Origin: Halichoerus grypus
Taxonomy: Eukaryota; Chordata; Mammalia; Carnivora; Phocidae
Assembly: GCF_964656455.1 (NCBI RefSeq)
Contig: NC_135724.1
Location: 12,237,414 to 12,301,413 of the forward strand
Length of the DNA: 64,000 nucleotides
Direction: 5' to 3'
In this document: piece after piece, positions 12,350 through 24,789 of the stretch
Layout: each line of letters starts with the position of its first letter
How positions within the stretch are numbered: position 1 is the first letter of the stretch
The notes under the pieces: generated by a model
Told to the model about the DNA's origin: nothing
Databases searched by the model: none
What the model saw: only the letters and a program-made list of their open reading frames with translations
Program-made: the position numbers and the translations under genes

Positions 12350-13980
12350 CAGTATAAAGAACAACATGTTGAATGTTTGCAGGTTTAAAGGAGCGCCTAA
12401 GGAAGGCCCTCTTTTTCACAATGCTATGGATTTTGGTTTCTTGTTGAAAGGTACCGAATTGGGTCAAGGATAAGAAAGGAGTGAATGTGGTAAGATAAGA
12501 GGAGGGCACATTCTCTGAGGCAGAAGCTGTGCTCTCTGACCACTGAAAAATGGAAAAGAATAAAAATAATACAGTTAAGCCTTGGAACAAGCAAATTCCA
12601 GCAAGAGACAGCCCCACCGTGAAGAACCTCTGAAGGAGGAGCTGTGGGAGTACCCTGCCCCCAGGAGGCAGGCTTGGGGGGAATCCGGGGACATCACCTT
12701 CCCTGAAGGAATGAGTTTCCAGCAAAGGACTGCAGCCTTCCTCATGACGAGCTCTCTTTCCATCTTGCGGTTGGTTGTGGACACCAAGGGAAGAAAGGTG
12801 TGCCTCTTAAAGCTTGGCTCCCCACTCTCAGGCACGGATTTCCATCCTGAAGTAAAAGACGACACGGTCAGGCTCCTGTCAGAGTAGAATGTACACACAA
12901 ACCTGGACCCTGCACTTTCCCCTCATCTCTCCTGTCAGTGTGTCACACAATTTGAATTTGTTTATTTTCCTTTGATCTGCTTTTTGCATAAACCCTTCAC
13001 AGGGGGTTCCTATGAGAAACTGTGACAGAGGAAGTTGTTATCTCTAATGGCTGTGAAAGTTGTTAACTTTAATGGATTAGAACTGTAGGCGTTTTTCAAC
13101 TCCGTGATTTCCAGGTAGCAGGGGAACAGAGCAAAACACTTTTTAGGCTCTGGCTGGAACTGCAGAATTCAAATCACATTAATGCCATTTGGTCAGATCT
13201 ACTGAAAGAACAATCCAAGCACAAATCCTGCCATTGCCCTGTCACTGGCAGATTGACTCATCTATTTTTAAATAGGTTCAGGTTTGGGGTAGCTCTGATT
13301 GCAAATCAGAATGATTTCATCCCATTGCATGAACATTGTATGTATCGTTTTATTTTATTCTCAAAAATTAGTAACAAGATGGGTTTTTCTGAATACACAG
13401 TTTTTCACTCAAATTCTGTGATGCCTGAGGTGAACTCTCCACAGACAGGCATGGTTTTACAGTTGTCCCCTTCCTTCATGATTTTGTCCAGGAGTGCTCT
13501 GGTCACATAACTCTACCAGCTGTGCTTGACTTTGATTCCCAGTAAAGGATTCTCGTAGGATTGTGTCAACTTTTTAAAGGGAAATGGATTTTCCTGGGTG
13601 GAGAGTATAACAGAGTATAACAAGTCCTTTCCGGGAAAACAAAAAACAAAAAAAAACCTGCCACTTATCCTGAGGTGGGAAAACAGATGACTTCTGAGGA
13701 CAGGAGAAGGTAGTTCTTGTGGTCCTGGGATTGTTGGGATGCAGAGATGAGGAAGAGGGGCCATTTTTAGGTCCAGTCTTTGGCCAACACCACAAACCCA
13801 TCCAATCCAGTCCTACGGTGTTTTAATAACCCCGCAGCCTGCTTGACCATCCTTGCGCTGACTCCCTTCCTCTGTGAAGGCAAGGCCACTGGTAGGAAGG
13901 GATGGATCTGCAAGCCTTGGAGTGGATGGCTGTGGTAGACATGAGGCTGAGCTCTCTGAAGTCTGACATTCCCCTGCTCC
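12350..13980. other. Mixed non-coding DNA with a GC-richer block
   Basis: About 12580-12890 is distinctly richer in G+C than the surroundings and carries open frames on both strands (forward 101 codons at 12582-12887; two reverse ones). None has a recognisable domain. Elsewhere nothing recognised. Confidence 0.35.
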
Positions 13981-13984
13981 TTGC

Positions 13985-14096
13985 TGCAAGCTGAGCCAGT
14001 CCATGTACCCCTGTCTGAAGAAACAAACTGTTGTTTAAGCCACCCCGTCCCTGGTACTTTGTTATAACAGCCCCGACAAAGTAGTACAACAGCATT
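13985..14096 (+). mobile_element. MaLR/MLT1-like LTR 3' end fragment
   Basis: The segment 'aaactgttgtttaagccacc' followed by 'ctggtactttgttataacag' and 'cccgacaaagtagtacaac' is the standard 3' terminus of MLT1-type LTRs. Upstream parts are too diverged to delimit. Confidence 0.6.
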
Positions 14097-14099
14097 GAG

Positions 14100-14750
14100 T
14101 ACAACCATCAATTCTAGCAATGTGAAACCGAAATGTTTTCACACAAGTATTATCTCTCAATCTGCTCTACAAGCACAAAAGTTGAATTGATTCCTTCCCT
14201 TACTGCTTCAAGCATGCTAAGAAGTCTCGTAGGGGCTGGAAAGAGCAAAGAGCAACATCCAAAGCAGTCCCCTAACTTACTCTCAGGGACCATCTCACCC
14301 CAGCGGTACTAATGCAAATGGCTTCCCTTCCTTAAGAGATTTCAGGAGGTGCAAAGTTCAACGAGGGCCACAAAACACCCGTCTTAGAGCCTCCTCCACT
14401 GGCCTCTGTTGTTTTCCCTTTGTAAGTTGTTGCCTTGGGAATTGAGAGAGTATTTACTCTGAAATTTTAACTCTACCTTTACTGCTTTTTTAAAAAAACT
14501 CTTGGGCAGATCAGTTTGTTGCAAAAATGTCATATGAAGCCCAATTCATGTCAAGAAAAGAGTGATGTGTTAAAACAAAAATCACCCTTTAAACAATACA
14601 TCCTTATAAAGATTCTTGGTAATTTCGTGGCACAGTAATAACACACTAAAAATTTAACCACTATTCAGAAAATATAAAAACTAAGCGATATTCAATTACT
14701 TCATTCCTAATGTCATAAAGTAAATGTACTTAAAATGAAAGGAACACTGG
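14100..14750. other. Non-coding DNA, nothing recognised
   Basis: AT-rich spacer with no open frame above about 60 codons and no repeat I can name. Confidence 0.35.
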
Positions 14751-14754
14751 ATAA

Positions 14755-14905
14755 TAAGTTAGGAAACCATGACTTTTGTCTCAATTCTACTGCAATTTTC
14801 CATGAAACTTAGGCAAGTAGCCTGACCTTTTTTATTCTCAGGAGCCTCTTTTGTGCAAAGGATAAATTATAAATAATCTTGAGGTTCCCTTACTGCTTTA
14901 AAAGG
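14755..14905 (+). mobile_element. MIR-like fragment, forward
   Basis: The order 'accatgacttttgtctcaat', 'gaaacttaggcaagtagcct', 'attctcaggagcctcttttg', then an ATAAA-rich block fits the MIR core and 3' region, though it is strongly diverged. Confidence 0.45.
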
Positions 14906-15164
14906 CTTATATTCCCACGCTTATAATTAGTGACATTATTGAATACCAGATAGTTTATTTATAGAAGGAGTCTCCCCTCCTGTTTATCACACAGAGGGGG
15001 CAGGATTTACTCTGGCAGATCATTCCTTAAATAATGCATGCCTCTGATCAGAAGGAAAACTCCATAGTGGAAAATATTTTATACCTGAGGAGTGGCCTAT
15101 ACGTCGAGTGTCTCTTGCAGGAGAGTGGCAATCAATGCGTGTGTCTACCAAGTCTTTATCATTC

Positions 15165-15330
15165 ATTCACTGATTTGTGCACACACTGTACTCATTTACT
15201 CATCCAACAGACATTTATTGAACACCTACTGTCTACAAACTCAAATAATCAGTGACCCGGGTGGAGACCAAAGGACTTGAAGATATTATTCCTTACCATA
15301 AAGATTAACAGAATAGTCAAGGGTATAGGA
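15165..15330 (-). mobile_element. L2 3' end, reverse
   Basis: The plus strand shows 'tttactcatccaacagacat' then 'ttattgaacacctactgtct', which is the reverse complement of the L2 3' terminus. Confidence 0.65.
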
Positions 15331-16385
15331 ATAGAGGAAGGAACAGCTAAGTAGCTGAGTCAGAGTAACTGGTAGAGAGTTTCATGTCTTGGCATGAAAC
15401 CGAATGTATCAATGGCCAGTATGGATGGGTATATGCCTTAAGTACATTATACCTGAAAGTTGGTTTGTTCAGAACTAGTCCTGGGCACTGGGATCAGATT
15501 GCATATCTAGCAGAGATTCACCACCCGAGATATGTGGGAAGGAGGGATGCAGAAACTGGTAATTGAACAAAAAAGATGTCTTAGGGGACACAACAGTGGC
15601 TGGGGCCTGATCTATCAATAACTTAACATCTTCTATTGGAGGTTTGGGTGGCAGATAGATAAGAAAGAAGGTAACAATACTAGGCCTGGATCAAAGAGTT
15701 AGACATCTGTAGGAGCAAGAGGAAAGACTAATTCTTCCCGGTTAATTCGAACTTCAAGTAAAGAGTAGCGTTTTCCCGGAGCTTGACCTGAATAGGTTTT
15801 GACAAGCGCGAGAGCGGAAGTGGTTGTCCCTGTGAAGATAAGTGTGTGTTGTGGCAGGGGCAGTCATGGTAGCCCAGAGTAAGGTTATTGGAGAGTTAAC
15901 ACATTTACTTAGTAGAGGGGCAGGAGTAATATTAGATTCAGCTAGAAGCACAGGCTTGAAGAAGGCACTGGAGGAATGATTAGATAGTATATTTTTATGT
16001 AGGCCAATCGGAAAGATTTTCAATGATGATAATATTTCATAGTATAAAATACTGAAAAATAATCAAATAGGTTAAGGACTGAGAATAAGCCACACAATTT
16101 CATTTCAAGAAGTGTGTCTCTTCAGATAAATCTGTGCATTTTCATTCGTTGGAAAATGACAATAACTTAACCATATTATATAAGGTAATATTTTCACTGC
16201 AGTTTCCATGATATTTGCAGAGAATATTATTGGTGAATTATGAGTTTTACTTCAACCTCTGTGCGTAATGATATTTCTAATTTCTATTCTCCTTGATTGG
16301 CTTTGATCCTGGCCCTATACCTAATCAACTATTGCTTTAGGACCATGACCCTGCCTAACTCCAGCTTAGCCTTAGCTTTGCCTCT
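15330..16385. other. Non-coding DNA, possibly more eroded L2
   Basis: Purine-rich on the plus strand as expected behind a reverse L2 end, but I cannot anchor specific L2 motifs. The 89-codon reverse frame at 15754-16023 has no recognisable product. Confidence 0.3.
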
Positions 16386-16389
16386 ATCC

Positions 16390-16930
16390 CGACTTCACAC
16401 ACATCCTATGTTCCATTAATTAAAAATTAGCTATTTTTCCCCAAACATACTTCTCTCTTTCATATCTCCATGCTCCCTCTACCTGGAATACGCTTCCCAA
16501 ATTCTAAGTCTGATATCAAGCTAAGCATCACCTACCTCGAATACTTTTCTAAATTCATATGTCTCAAATACCTAATAAATAAATATATTCCCTTATCACT
16601 TTTAATACAAGGTATTATCATTAGTCCCATGATATAAGTTTATCATCTATTGTATTTTTTTTAAGATTTTATTTATTTATTTGACAGAGAGAGACACAGC
16701 GAGAGAGGGAACACAAGCTGGGGGAGTGGGAGAGGGAGAAGCAGGCTTCCCGCCAAGCAGGGAACCTGATGCGGGGCTCGATCCCAGGAGCCTGGGATCA
16801 TGACCTGAGCCGAAGGCAGACGCTTAACGACTGAGCCACTCAGCGCCCCAATCTATTGTATTTTCAAACACTAGGGCTCAAAGCTACTTAACTAATTAAT
16901 ATATAATACTTACCTAACAGGATTAGAGTT
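16390..16930 (+). mobile_element. L2 3' region, forward, split by a SINE
   Basis: Motifs in L2 order: 'tctccatgctccctctacct', 'ggaatacgcttcccaaattc', 'agcatcacctacctcgaata', and 'tatcacttttaatacaaggt'. The Can-SINE at 16659-16850 interrupts it. Confidence 0.65.
16659..16850 (-). mobile_element. Can-SINE, reverse, inserted in L2
   Basis: Reverse copy with AAGATTTTATTTATTTATTT, GA-rich body and head GAGCCACTCAGCGCCCC. A perfect 14-bp TSD, ATCTATTGTATTTT, lies at 16645-16658 and 16851-16864. The head has lost two bases compared with the usual ACCCAGGCGCCCC. Confidence 0.96.
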
Positions 16931-17990
16931 TAACTGTATCAGCCAAAATTTATTACTGACTCAGTAGATTACATTACTCATACTGTTACTATAAAAGAGT
17001 ACCTCCCTCCCTACAAAGAGTCAAAATATGCTGAACTGCTCTTGTGACGGTTGATTTTATAGAATTAGTCACAGTCATTTGGCATGTGCTTATCCATTAC
17101 CTTCTTTAAGAGATGAGAAGGCAATGATATTTATCTTTTGAAAGCTAACTAAAAATCTGTGGGAGTCAGCTCAGCGAGTTGTGGTACCTGTTCTGTGTTC
17201 CCACAGAGACAAGGCACGTGTTGCCAAAGTGCTAATGTGTGCAAATTTGTGCACAGCATCGCTCCTTAAACCACCTTCAAAGTAGACTTTTCTTTTACGG
17301 GAGACAAGTAATCAGCATATCAGCACCCTAACTCTGGAATTCTAGAATAACTTTGAGTCAACATAGGAAATTTGGAGGAAATATTTGCAGCAATGCTACA
17401 AACACACACACAACTCAATATGCAAATGTAAGTTGTTTTCCTTTTTTAATAATACACTTATTAGAATTCCTCTTGGACTGGTATTTGAAAGTAATAAAAG
17501 ACAATAATAAGTTCCATCAAAATCTCTAACCAACCTTACAATATTCCTCCTCTGTAAGGTGTATATGAAAACAGGAAGAGAGAGAATTTTTATTAATAAA
17601 AAATGTAGAATGAATTCATAAGCAAAAGAAAAGCAAATTTTCATTTCTTATCATTGCTTACTTTTCCTAATGCTTATTATTCACAAAGATCCCACCACTT
17701 ACCTCAAGCACTTGATTCCTAAACTACAGGGAAGAATCAGAAGATACCGCCAAAACTCCCCAGTATTAGATAACAAGAAGCAGTATTAAAATAAACAAAT
17801 AAAAAAATCTACTCTATCCCTCAGAAGGATCTTGCTCTGATCCAGATTCTTCCATGAAGTAGACGTGTGCCCTCAAACAAGTTATTTCTCTCTCAGATCC
17901 CTTGTCTAGACATTAAACTACAGTATTTCCATATTTTCTTTGGATTCCCAAACCTACCTACTCTGAAATTCATGGACATCCTTAAGTCTC
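16931..17990. other. AT-rich non-coding DNA
   Basis: Nothing recognised. A small run of CACACA occurs at 17401-17412. Confidence 0.35.
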
Positions 17991-19560
17991 ATAAAATTTA
18001 CTCCTTTTCTTATCAGACAATTTCTTGAATGTGAAATCATCTGGAACAAATGTTCCCGAAAGATTCTCCTCCAAGAACCGTCTCTCTAATCTTGTATTCC
18101 CGTCCTCCCAAATCTCCCATGATTTCATACCTACCATTTCTACTCTGGTTCCAAGAAATTTAAAGATTCTTGATCCCTTTCTTCCTTTTTTATCAACTCC
18201 TGCTGGCCTCTCTTACCTCCTGGTCCCACCTAGAAAGCAAGAACGATCATCAGTTCTACTTCTTTCCCTTCTGGTCTCTCAATTACCTTGTTCTACCGCA
18301 CTTTCCTAGTAAAACTCTGACTCGGGATCAATGTCAGCACCTGCCTTAGCATTTGTGGTTGTGGATGGCTAAGGATTATTGGAGGATGTTACCCAACCAT
18401 GCAGGTTGTTTCCCCAAGAGGTTTATGTCTTCATTCTGATGACTTGTAAACACTATCATTCTCTTCCATTCCCTTCTATGAATATTCCAAGCTCTCACAG
18501 ATGTCTTACTTAATACTCGAACCCCTTGCCTACAATTATCAGCAAGAGACTTATCTCCTTTATTAAATTAAAAAAAGAAAATGAGACTACCAGTGTCAAT
18601 TTACATCAGCTAGGCTCTCCCCTTCCTACAAACCAATCTATATCCATACCTAAGACCGTCACAGTCCTCTGGCCTCTCTTGGCCCCACCAGTTCAGCTCT
18701 TTATTCCAACCCTAAACATCGTGTCCAGAACATTTCTCCTGCTGTCAATTGCTCTCTCTTGTATCTTCAACATTCTCCTTTCTGCTTCTTCCTCTTAGCC
18801 TCTAAATGTACCTAAGCCTCCCCTGGCATCTCCCAGCCAGCTACTGCCCATGTATGACTCGTTTTCATCTGCAATTAATGAAAGCTTTTTTGCCACACTG
18901 ACCACAGTTTCAAGCCCATTCAGTGCTCTGGGGCCCTGCCTGCTGCCTGCTTCTCTCTCCAGGGCACTGAAACCACTTTGGTAGTCATTGGTGGGCTCCT
19001 AATTTTGAATCCAATGAAAATTGTCATTTCTGAGTTTACTGAGCTTCTCTGCTGCTTTTGGGAATTCTGCTTACTTTTGCATTCTTCATACTCTCTAATC
19101 TCTTTGTTTACGTTATACCAAAGTAGGAACTATGCTTTTTTGGAGAGTGATCTCTCTGACATTTTATTCTCTCTATAAAATCATCCCCCTTTCTTCAAGT
19201 GTTCCAAGTTCTTGTTCTCAGTGTGTTCTTTGTGCCTTGATTATTTTGACTTTGTATATTATCCTGGGCTATCTCATTTATTTCTAAGGCTTAAACTACT
19301 ACAGACACACTGAGAACTCCCAAATGTATTTTTCCATCCCATACTTCTCTACCAAGCTTTATATTGAGACCAATATCCAGTGTATATTCTTCTAGGTATC
19401 TCATATAGGCACCAACATTCATCAGATGAAATGTTAATTTCTCATCTTTCTCCACTGACTTCCTCTAATATCTCCTTATCACACAATCTTTTGTATTTCC
19501 TCACTTTTTAAATATAATCGAAATTATTTTTCCCGAATTTTGCCTATTAAATATATTCTA
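17990..19560 (+). mobile_element. Long eroded L2 (LINE-2) body, forward
   Basis: An extended pyrimidine-rich plus strand follows the order of the L2 ORF2 and beyond: 'ttctctgctgcttttgggaa' near 19044, 'ttcttgttctcagtgtgttc' near 19210, 'atcctgggctatctcattta' near 19261, 'agaactcccaaatgtatttt' near 19313, and 'tctaggtatctcatataggc' near 19392. Forward open frames at 18025, 18526 and 18978 are remnants of this region. All are interrupted and too diverged to encode a working reverse transcriptase. Confidence 0.55.
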
Positions 19561-19924
19561 TGTGTCTACCCCTTCCCATTCCAAATAAAAGGTTTTACAA
19601 AGGGTACCATTGTCTATCATTTAGCTATTGTGTACATTTCTAATTGGTTTCCCGGTCCCCCTCAAATGTATCCTGTACATAGTTGCCAGAGAAAATTAAA
19701 ACCTAAGTATGCATAAATATTTATCCCTGTTATTATGATAATCTGTATATATTTCTGTCTTATGGTAAGAAATCAGGCTTTATTCATGTTTGCATTATTA
19801 GCAGAACCTCAGGCACATAACAGAAAGAAAAAAACAATAGGAAGATGTTGAATAAGACAAAACAATGTGATTTTTCTTGAAAGAGTATTTAATTCATCCT
19901 TCAGAGGGGAGAAAGATTATAATT

Positions 19925-20400
19925 TCCATAAATTCAATTTATTGTATTCATCCAATAAATGTCTATTGAGTACCTATTCTATAGTAGACTCTGGTTATTC
20001 ATCGGTGAAGAACATAATCTATGGTTTTGAAGTTTAAGTCCTTGATGGAGGATACAAATAAGAACAGGTGCCATGGAGAAAATACAAGCAATGGATTATA
20101 AGAAATGTTGTAGAAGGCGGTTGCCATTTTAAATATTGTAGACAGGATAACTTTCTTTGACATTTGACCAAAAATAAATAAAAAAATAAGATGAAGAAAC
20201 AGGGGAATTTAGGCAAATATTTGAGAGCATGTTGTAGGGAAGGGAGTAAGAAGTACTATGACCCCGAGAAAGGTGTTTCCAGTGAGACTGAGGAAAATTA
20301 AGGAGACCATTGTGGTTGGAGCAGATTTAGTGAGGGACAGGAGATATGTGGCCAAAACCAATGGCCTCATAATCAACGTTACAGTTTTAGGACCCTATAG
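19925..20400 (-). mobile_element. L2 3' region, reverse
   Basis: On the plus strand 'ttcatccaataaatgtctat' then 'tgagtacctattctatagta' marks the reversed L2 3' end. It is followed by 'aaggtgtttccagtgagact' and 'attgtggttggagcagattt', corresponding to reversed L2 sequence slightly further upstream. Confidence 0.65.
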
Positions 20401-21780
20401 GGATTGCAGCCTTTAATTGGCAGTGAGGACAAAGAGAAAACTTACCCAGATTCAGGCCCACTGGGATGAGGGCTGAGGGAGACAAACCAGCTTCCTCCTG
20501 AGTAGCTGGAGAGGAAGCCACATCCTTAGGGAGATTTAAGTTTCATTGAGAGTGAATGGAAGGTAATTTTTAGAGAAGAGAGCAGGGAGTTTTATTTATG
20601 ATGGACCATAAATTCCAGAGGGCTCACTGGAGAGGTTTTAGGAGTTAGGGAAGATGGAAGAAAGACATAATAAAGGATATGCAAAGATATATAGTGATTA
20701 AAATGTGTGCAGTGAGGGAAAACCTGGAAGCCTGGGACTCCCTGTGGTGATTGACACAAACACGTAATGGGCTTAATGAGATTAGTTCTGGCTGGTCTCA
20801 GACTAGGCAGGGATAGGGGGGCTGTGGGACTGGGGGTAGGTTTGAGGATAACGTTCTGGATGCTCAAATGGGAAGGCTTAATTCTGAATGTGTGGTCTTA
20901 ATCCCTGCAGACCCCTATCTATTTGTTGTTGATAATTTTGGTAGGAAAAATATATATATTTTGTTTATAAAGAGGAATAAAATATCCTTGTGTTCAGAAT
21001 AAAAATTTCGTGTAACATAAATTTATATTTTAAAATGTCTAATGATTTATTTAGAAATCTGAGAAACACTTTAAATTCATGTTGTACTTGTTATAAGTGT
21101 TGGATTATTTCAATGGTATTTTGGCTCTCTAAAATATATATATTTCCCCTTGCCTGCTAGGATTTCCACTCTTGAATCCATTCTCTCAATTTAAGTCACA
21201 TTCTCAGAAAAGAGAAGACCTCTATCATTTACACATGTGGAGGCATTTTGTCCAGGTCTTCCAAGAAGATGTCAAGATGATTAGATGTGCAAGAGATTAT
21301 TGAGAGAAATGTCTGTGAGGGAAAATGAGAAGGGGCCAGAGGAGGATGGAAAGCCATCAGCCTAGTGCAGATCTCACTAGGATGGAGGGGGATAGAAAGA
21401 AAGTCTCAGCTTACAGAGCAGTTTGAAGACATTTTCCTGAGAGTGATGAGAATCCTCAAGCCTAAGTCTCAACCAGAGGAGCACTGTGTCTCGTAGGAAA
21501 GAACCTGCCTTAGTATCCTTGCTGGGAGCAGCCAACAGGAGGGTCACCTTGGTGCAGGTGCAGCAAAGGATTCAAAACACCCCAGTGAGGCCGTTGGTCA
21601 ATCATGGTAGGAATGGGAGAGGCACATTCTCTCACCTGCTACAGTAATGAGCAGGCATTTTCAAATAAGTTGAGTTAAGTATTGTGTATTGTGTATGAAG
21701 GGCATGAGATAATGCTGCAAAGACAAGTATTGATACAGAAGAGGGTATCCAGAAAACGGAAAGAATCCTTTGGGCAAAGA
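20400..21780. other. Non-coding DNA, nothing assigned
   Basis: Purine-rich on the plus strand to about 20880, possibly more L2 in reverse. Then AT-rich, and a GC-richer tract at 21270-21640 whose origin I cannot name. Confidence 0.3.
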
Positions 21781-21784
21781 ATGG

Positions 21785-22194
21785 TGTTATGAGTTGAATT
21801 TGTGCCCCCTCCATTTTCATTTGGTGAAGGCTTAACCCACATTACTACAGGAGGTGATTGTATTTGGAGATAGGGCCTTTAAAGAGGTGATTAAGTTAAA
21901 ATGAGGCCTCTAGGGTGGGCTGTAATCCAATCTGACTGGTGTCCTTGTAAGAAGAGAAGATGTGGATGCAGAGAGAGCCACCAGGGATGTGTGTGCACAG
22001 AGGAAAAGCTATGTGAGGACACAGCCAGAAGGCGGCCATCTGTAAGTCAAGCAGAGATGCCTCAGGAGAACCCAGCCCTGCCAACACCTTGGTCTCAGAG
22101 TTTTAGACTCTAAAACTGTGAGAAAATAAATGTCTTTTGTTTAAGCCACCCAGTCTGTGGTATTTTGCTACAATAGCCCTCGCAAATTAACACA
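21785..22194 (+). mobile_element. MLT1B-like LTR (ERVL-MaLR), forward
   Basis: The LTR opens with TGTTATGAGTTGAATTTGTG and runs through 'gtatttggagatagggcctt', 'ctaatccaatatgactgg'-like, 'gtccttgtaagaagagaaga', 'actgtgagaaaataaatgtc' and 'aagccacccagtctgtggta' to a terminal ACACA. At about 410 bp it is complete or nearly so. The small frames on both strands are LTR sequence. Confidence 0.85.
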
Positions 22195-22299
22195 GATGTT
22201 TGAACAGTTAGAGCTCCGAACGATGGAATGCCTAACCCATAGCATAATATGCTATTGTCACCGGAGCTGCTGGAATTTTCTTTCATTCTTTCATTGACC

Positions 22300-22435
22300 A
22301 GGGAAAGTTTCTCAGGAAGTACTATTTGAGCCAACTTAAAGTTGAGGCTCTACCCATGTAAGGTCTAAGACCATAGTTATTCTAAGCAGAGAGAAACACA
22401 AGAGCAGAGCTCTGAGTAAGGAAGAAAGACTGAAT
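22300..22435 (-). mobile_element. L2 fragment, reverse
   Basis: 'ggaagtactatttgagccaa' followed by 'ttctaagcagagagaaacac' and 'aagagcagagctctgagtaa' matches reversed L2 in order, with heavy divergence. Confidence 0.5.
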
Positions 22436-23785
22436 GAGCAGCTGTCATGGATGTTGCAGGAAGAATTCCTACAGTATGTTGGCTACTCCCAGGGCCTCAG
22501 TGATCTAGCTACAGAAGTCACCATTAACAGTCAGGTCCATTAGTGCCACAGAAGGGCATCATCTACTTAGACACGTCCCTGGTGGGTACATGCAGGCCTT
22601 GGAAAACATGGCTGCTCATTATGTGCACCTACATCATCGTTAGAGGCCTTTCTTAATTGTATTCTGTAGAGTTTGGTTAAAATGCAATTTAGTGAGATTA
22701 CAGCAGATTGGCAATGTATGTAATCCTCTTATTTAAAAATAAACAGTGTGGAAAAATGTAATTTGTGACATACCTAGCAGCTATGAGGAGTAATGTTTGT
22801 AACACATTCTTTAAAAAAGGATCTGATTCTTTCCAACTTTGTTCAGGAAGTAATGCCCTTAATCCTCCAAACTTATTAAAACTAGTATAAATACAAGATA
22901 ATACGCTCGAAAGGGTTCTTACACCTAATTTAGTAAAGGCGAGAAAAGATTTAGTTTTTCTTTTTTATGAGACATACTCTGGACAAGTCCAATTAAAGAC
23001 AAAGTTTGTTCTTCATAGAACAAGCTGAGAATTTCAAAATTAACACCTAAGGCCCTCGTTAAGTAGAAATAGATGTAGGTCGAAATAGCCATAATAATAG
23101 CTACAAATTTAGAGACTAACCAATTGAGGATATGTGTATAATATGAATTATGTAATTTCCCATTTTGAGAAGAATAAACAGACTTACATTTGGATATATA
23201 TTTCACAGCCCATTGGTCTAGAATATATGTGTAACAGAAAAGAAACCTGATTGTCAGTGTCAGTTATATTGGTCAATTCCACTTTTAAGCCACACCCATG
23301 TAGCAGTATAACTAATTTACTTTGACATACAGATTATGTCTCAACAAGTAGTGGACTAATCACATGTGTTACGGTGTGGTTTGACTTTGAGGAGGAAGAG
23401 GCAAATCATTTTACTGAGAATTGGAAATGGGACACATCCAGGGGTTCAGTGATTCTGAAGGTGGGAAGAACAAAGCAGGGTGCTTAACGTGAAGAACTAC
23501 ACTAACGTTTACCAATAATGCTCTGCCTTTATATGGGACTTCGACAATCCATTTCTCTTATCCTGTTGGCATCTGTGGAATTCAGGGAGAAATGTTCTTT
23601 AGAAACAGTAAAAAAATAGACCATGGTTTATCTTAACTTTTAGATTAGATTGTTTATGCTTACTTCCCTTGAGCTGTCTGCAGCAGAGATTTAATTTATC
23701 TAAGCACAATTCCAAGCTTGAGTATTTATGCAATTTCCCTGAAAGTGGCATCAATGAGAGGGTTGAGATCAAGTCTTTAGTTTAA
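22435..23785. other. Non-coding DNA, nothing recognised
   Basis: No convincing gene or repeat. The 93-codon reverse frame at 22925-23206 shows no family features. Confidence 0.35.
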
Positions 23786-23789
23786 CTTC

Positions 23790-24010
23790 CCAGGCTTGAA
23801 TTTCAATACCACCCTTTATTATCTCTGTAACCATGAACCTCTTAACCACTCCACCACTCCGTGTCTCAGTTATCATATATCTGTAAAATTTGAGTAATAA
23901 TAGTAACTTATCAAGGAGCTCTTATGAGGATTAAAGGTATTTAATTCACATAAAGCACTTAAAGCAGGCACGCCACTGATAAGTGTTTGATACGTATTAG
24001 CTTTCTTATT
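23790..24010 (+). mobile_element. MIR, forward
   Basis: Core order is preserved: 'aggcttgaatttcaatacca', 'ctctgtaaccatgaacctct', 'ccgtgtctcagttatcatat', 'ctgtaaaatttgagtaataa', 'cttatgaggattaaaggtat' and 'aaagcacttaaagcaggcac'. Confidence 0.75.
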
Positions 24011-24291
24011 GCCTGAGCTGCAGAAAATATCCAAAGCTGAAGAGTGCAATGGCTGGTATGCTTGGATGCTTGGTATACAGCATAGCCCAGCCCAGGGACA
24101 CATTCTCTAGCTTTTGAAGCTCACTCAGAGGCTAATTCTGACCAGAGAATGCCACAAAACTTTCAGAGGCTCAGACCTTCCTGAGATCTGCAGGCAGATG
24201 GGCAGGTGAGTCCTCTTGAGCCTTCTGTCTTTCTTGACGTAAACCCTGACCAAGGAGTCTTTTTGCTATACCTGCTTTTTAACACCTTTTT

Positions 24292-24490
24292 TTAAAAAGA
24301 TTTTATTTATTTATTTGAGAGAGAGAGGGGGTAGGGGCAGAAGAAGAAGAAGAAGAGAGAGAATCCCAAGCAGACTCCATGCTGAGCATAGAGCCCAACA
24401 TGGGACTCACTCTCATGAACCCTGAGATAGAACCTGAGCCAAAATCAAGAGTTGGACGCTTAACTGACTGAGCCACGCAGATGCGCCTAA
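24292..24490 (-). mobile_element. Older Can-SINE, reverse
   Basis: Reverse element with AAAGATTTTATTTATTTATT, a purine-rich body with an (AGA)n expansion near 24340-24356, and the head ACTGACTGAGCCACGCAGAT. A 13-bp TSD TTAACACCTTTTT is at 24279-24291 and 24491-24503. The 'caagagttggacgctta' segment indicates an older subfamily. Confidence 0.92.
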
Positions 24491-24584
24491 TTAACACCTT
24501 TTTGATCTCACACTATAAAGCGATGAAGCTGCTAACATTCCATTTCTCTGAACAGTTTTTACTAAGTGCTTCACATGCCCTCCC

Positions 24585-24745
24585 TCCTTAAAAGCCTCCA
24601 AGTGTTCTCCACTGGAAGACAATGACCAAACTCCTTAGCAAGGCCTGTCATACTTCTCCAACCTGGTCTGCCTTGCATTCACCTTTCCCCAGAATCATTA
24701 CTTGCCATGGCATCCTCTTCCCATAACTCTCTGGTTACAGCGTGA
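24585..24745 (+). mobile_element. L2 fragment, forward
   Basis: 'cttaaaagcctccaagtgtt', 'gaccaaactccttagcaagg', 'tccaacctggtctgccttgc' and 'atcattacttgccatggcat' follow the L2 order downstream of the RT domain. Confidence 0.65.
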
Positions 24746-24789
24746 CACACAGAAATCACATGAGCATGCTTGAGAGTGGACCTTCCTCC

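Noticed and set aside
12285..12898. Host exon pair on the reverse strand
   Set aside because: The frames overlap a SINE tail and each other. There is no splice or domain support, so it is kept only as a composition anomaly.
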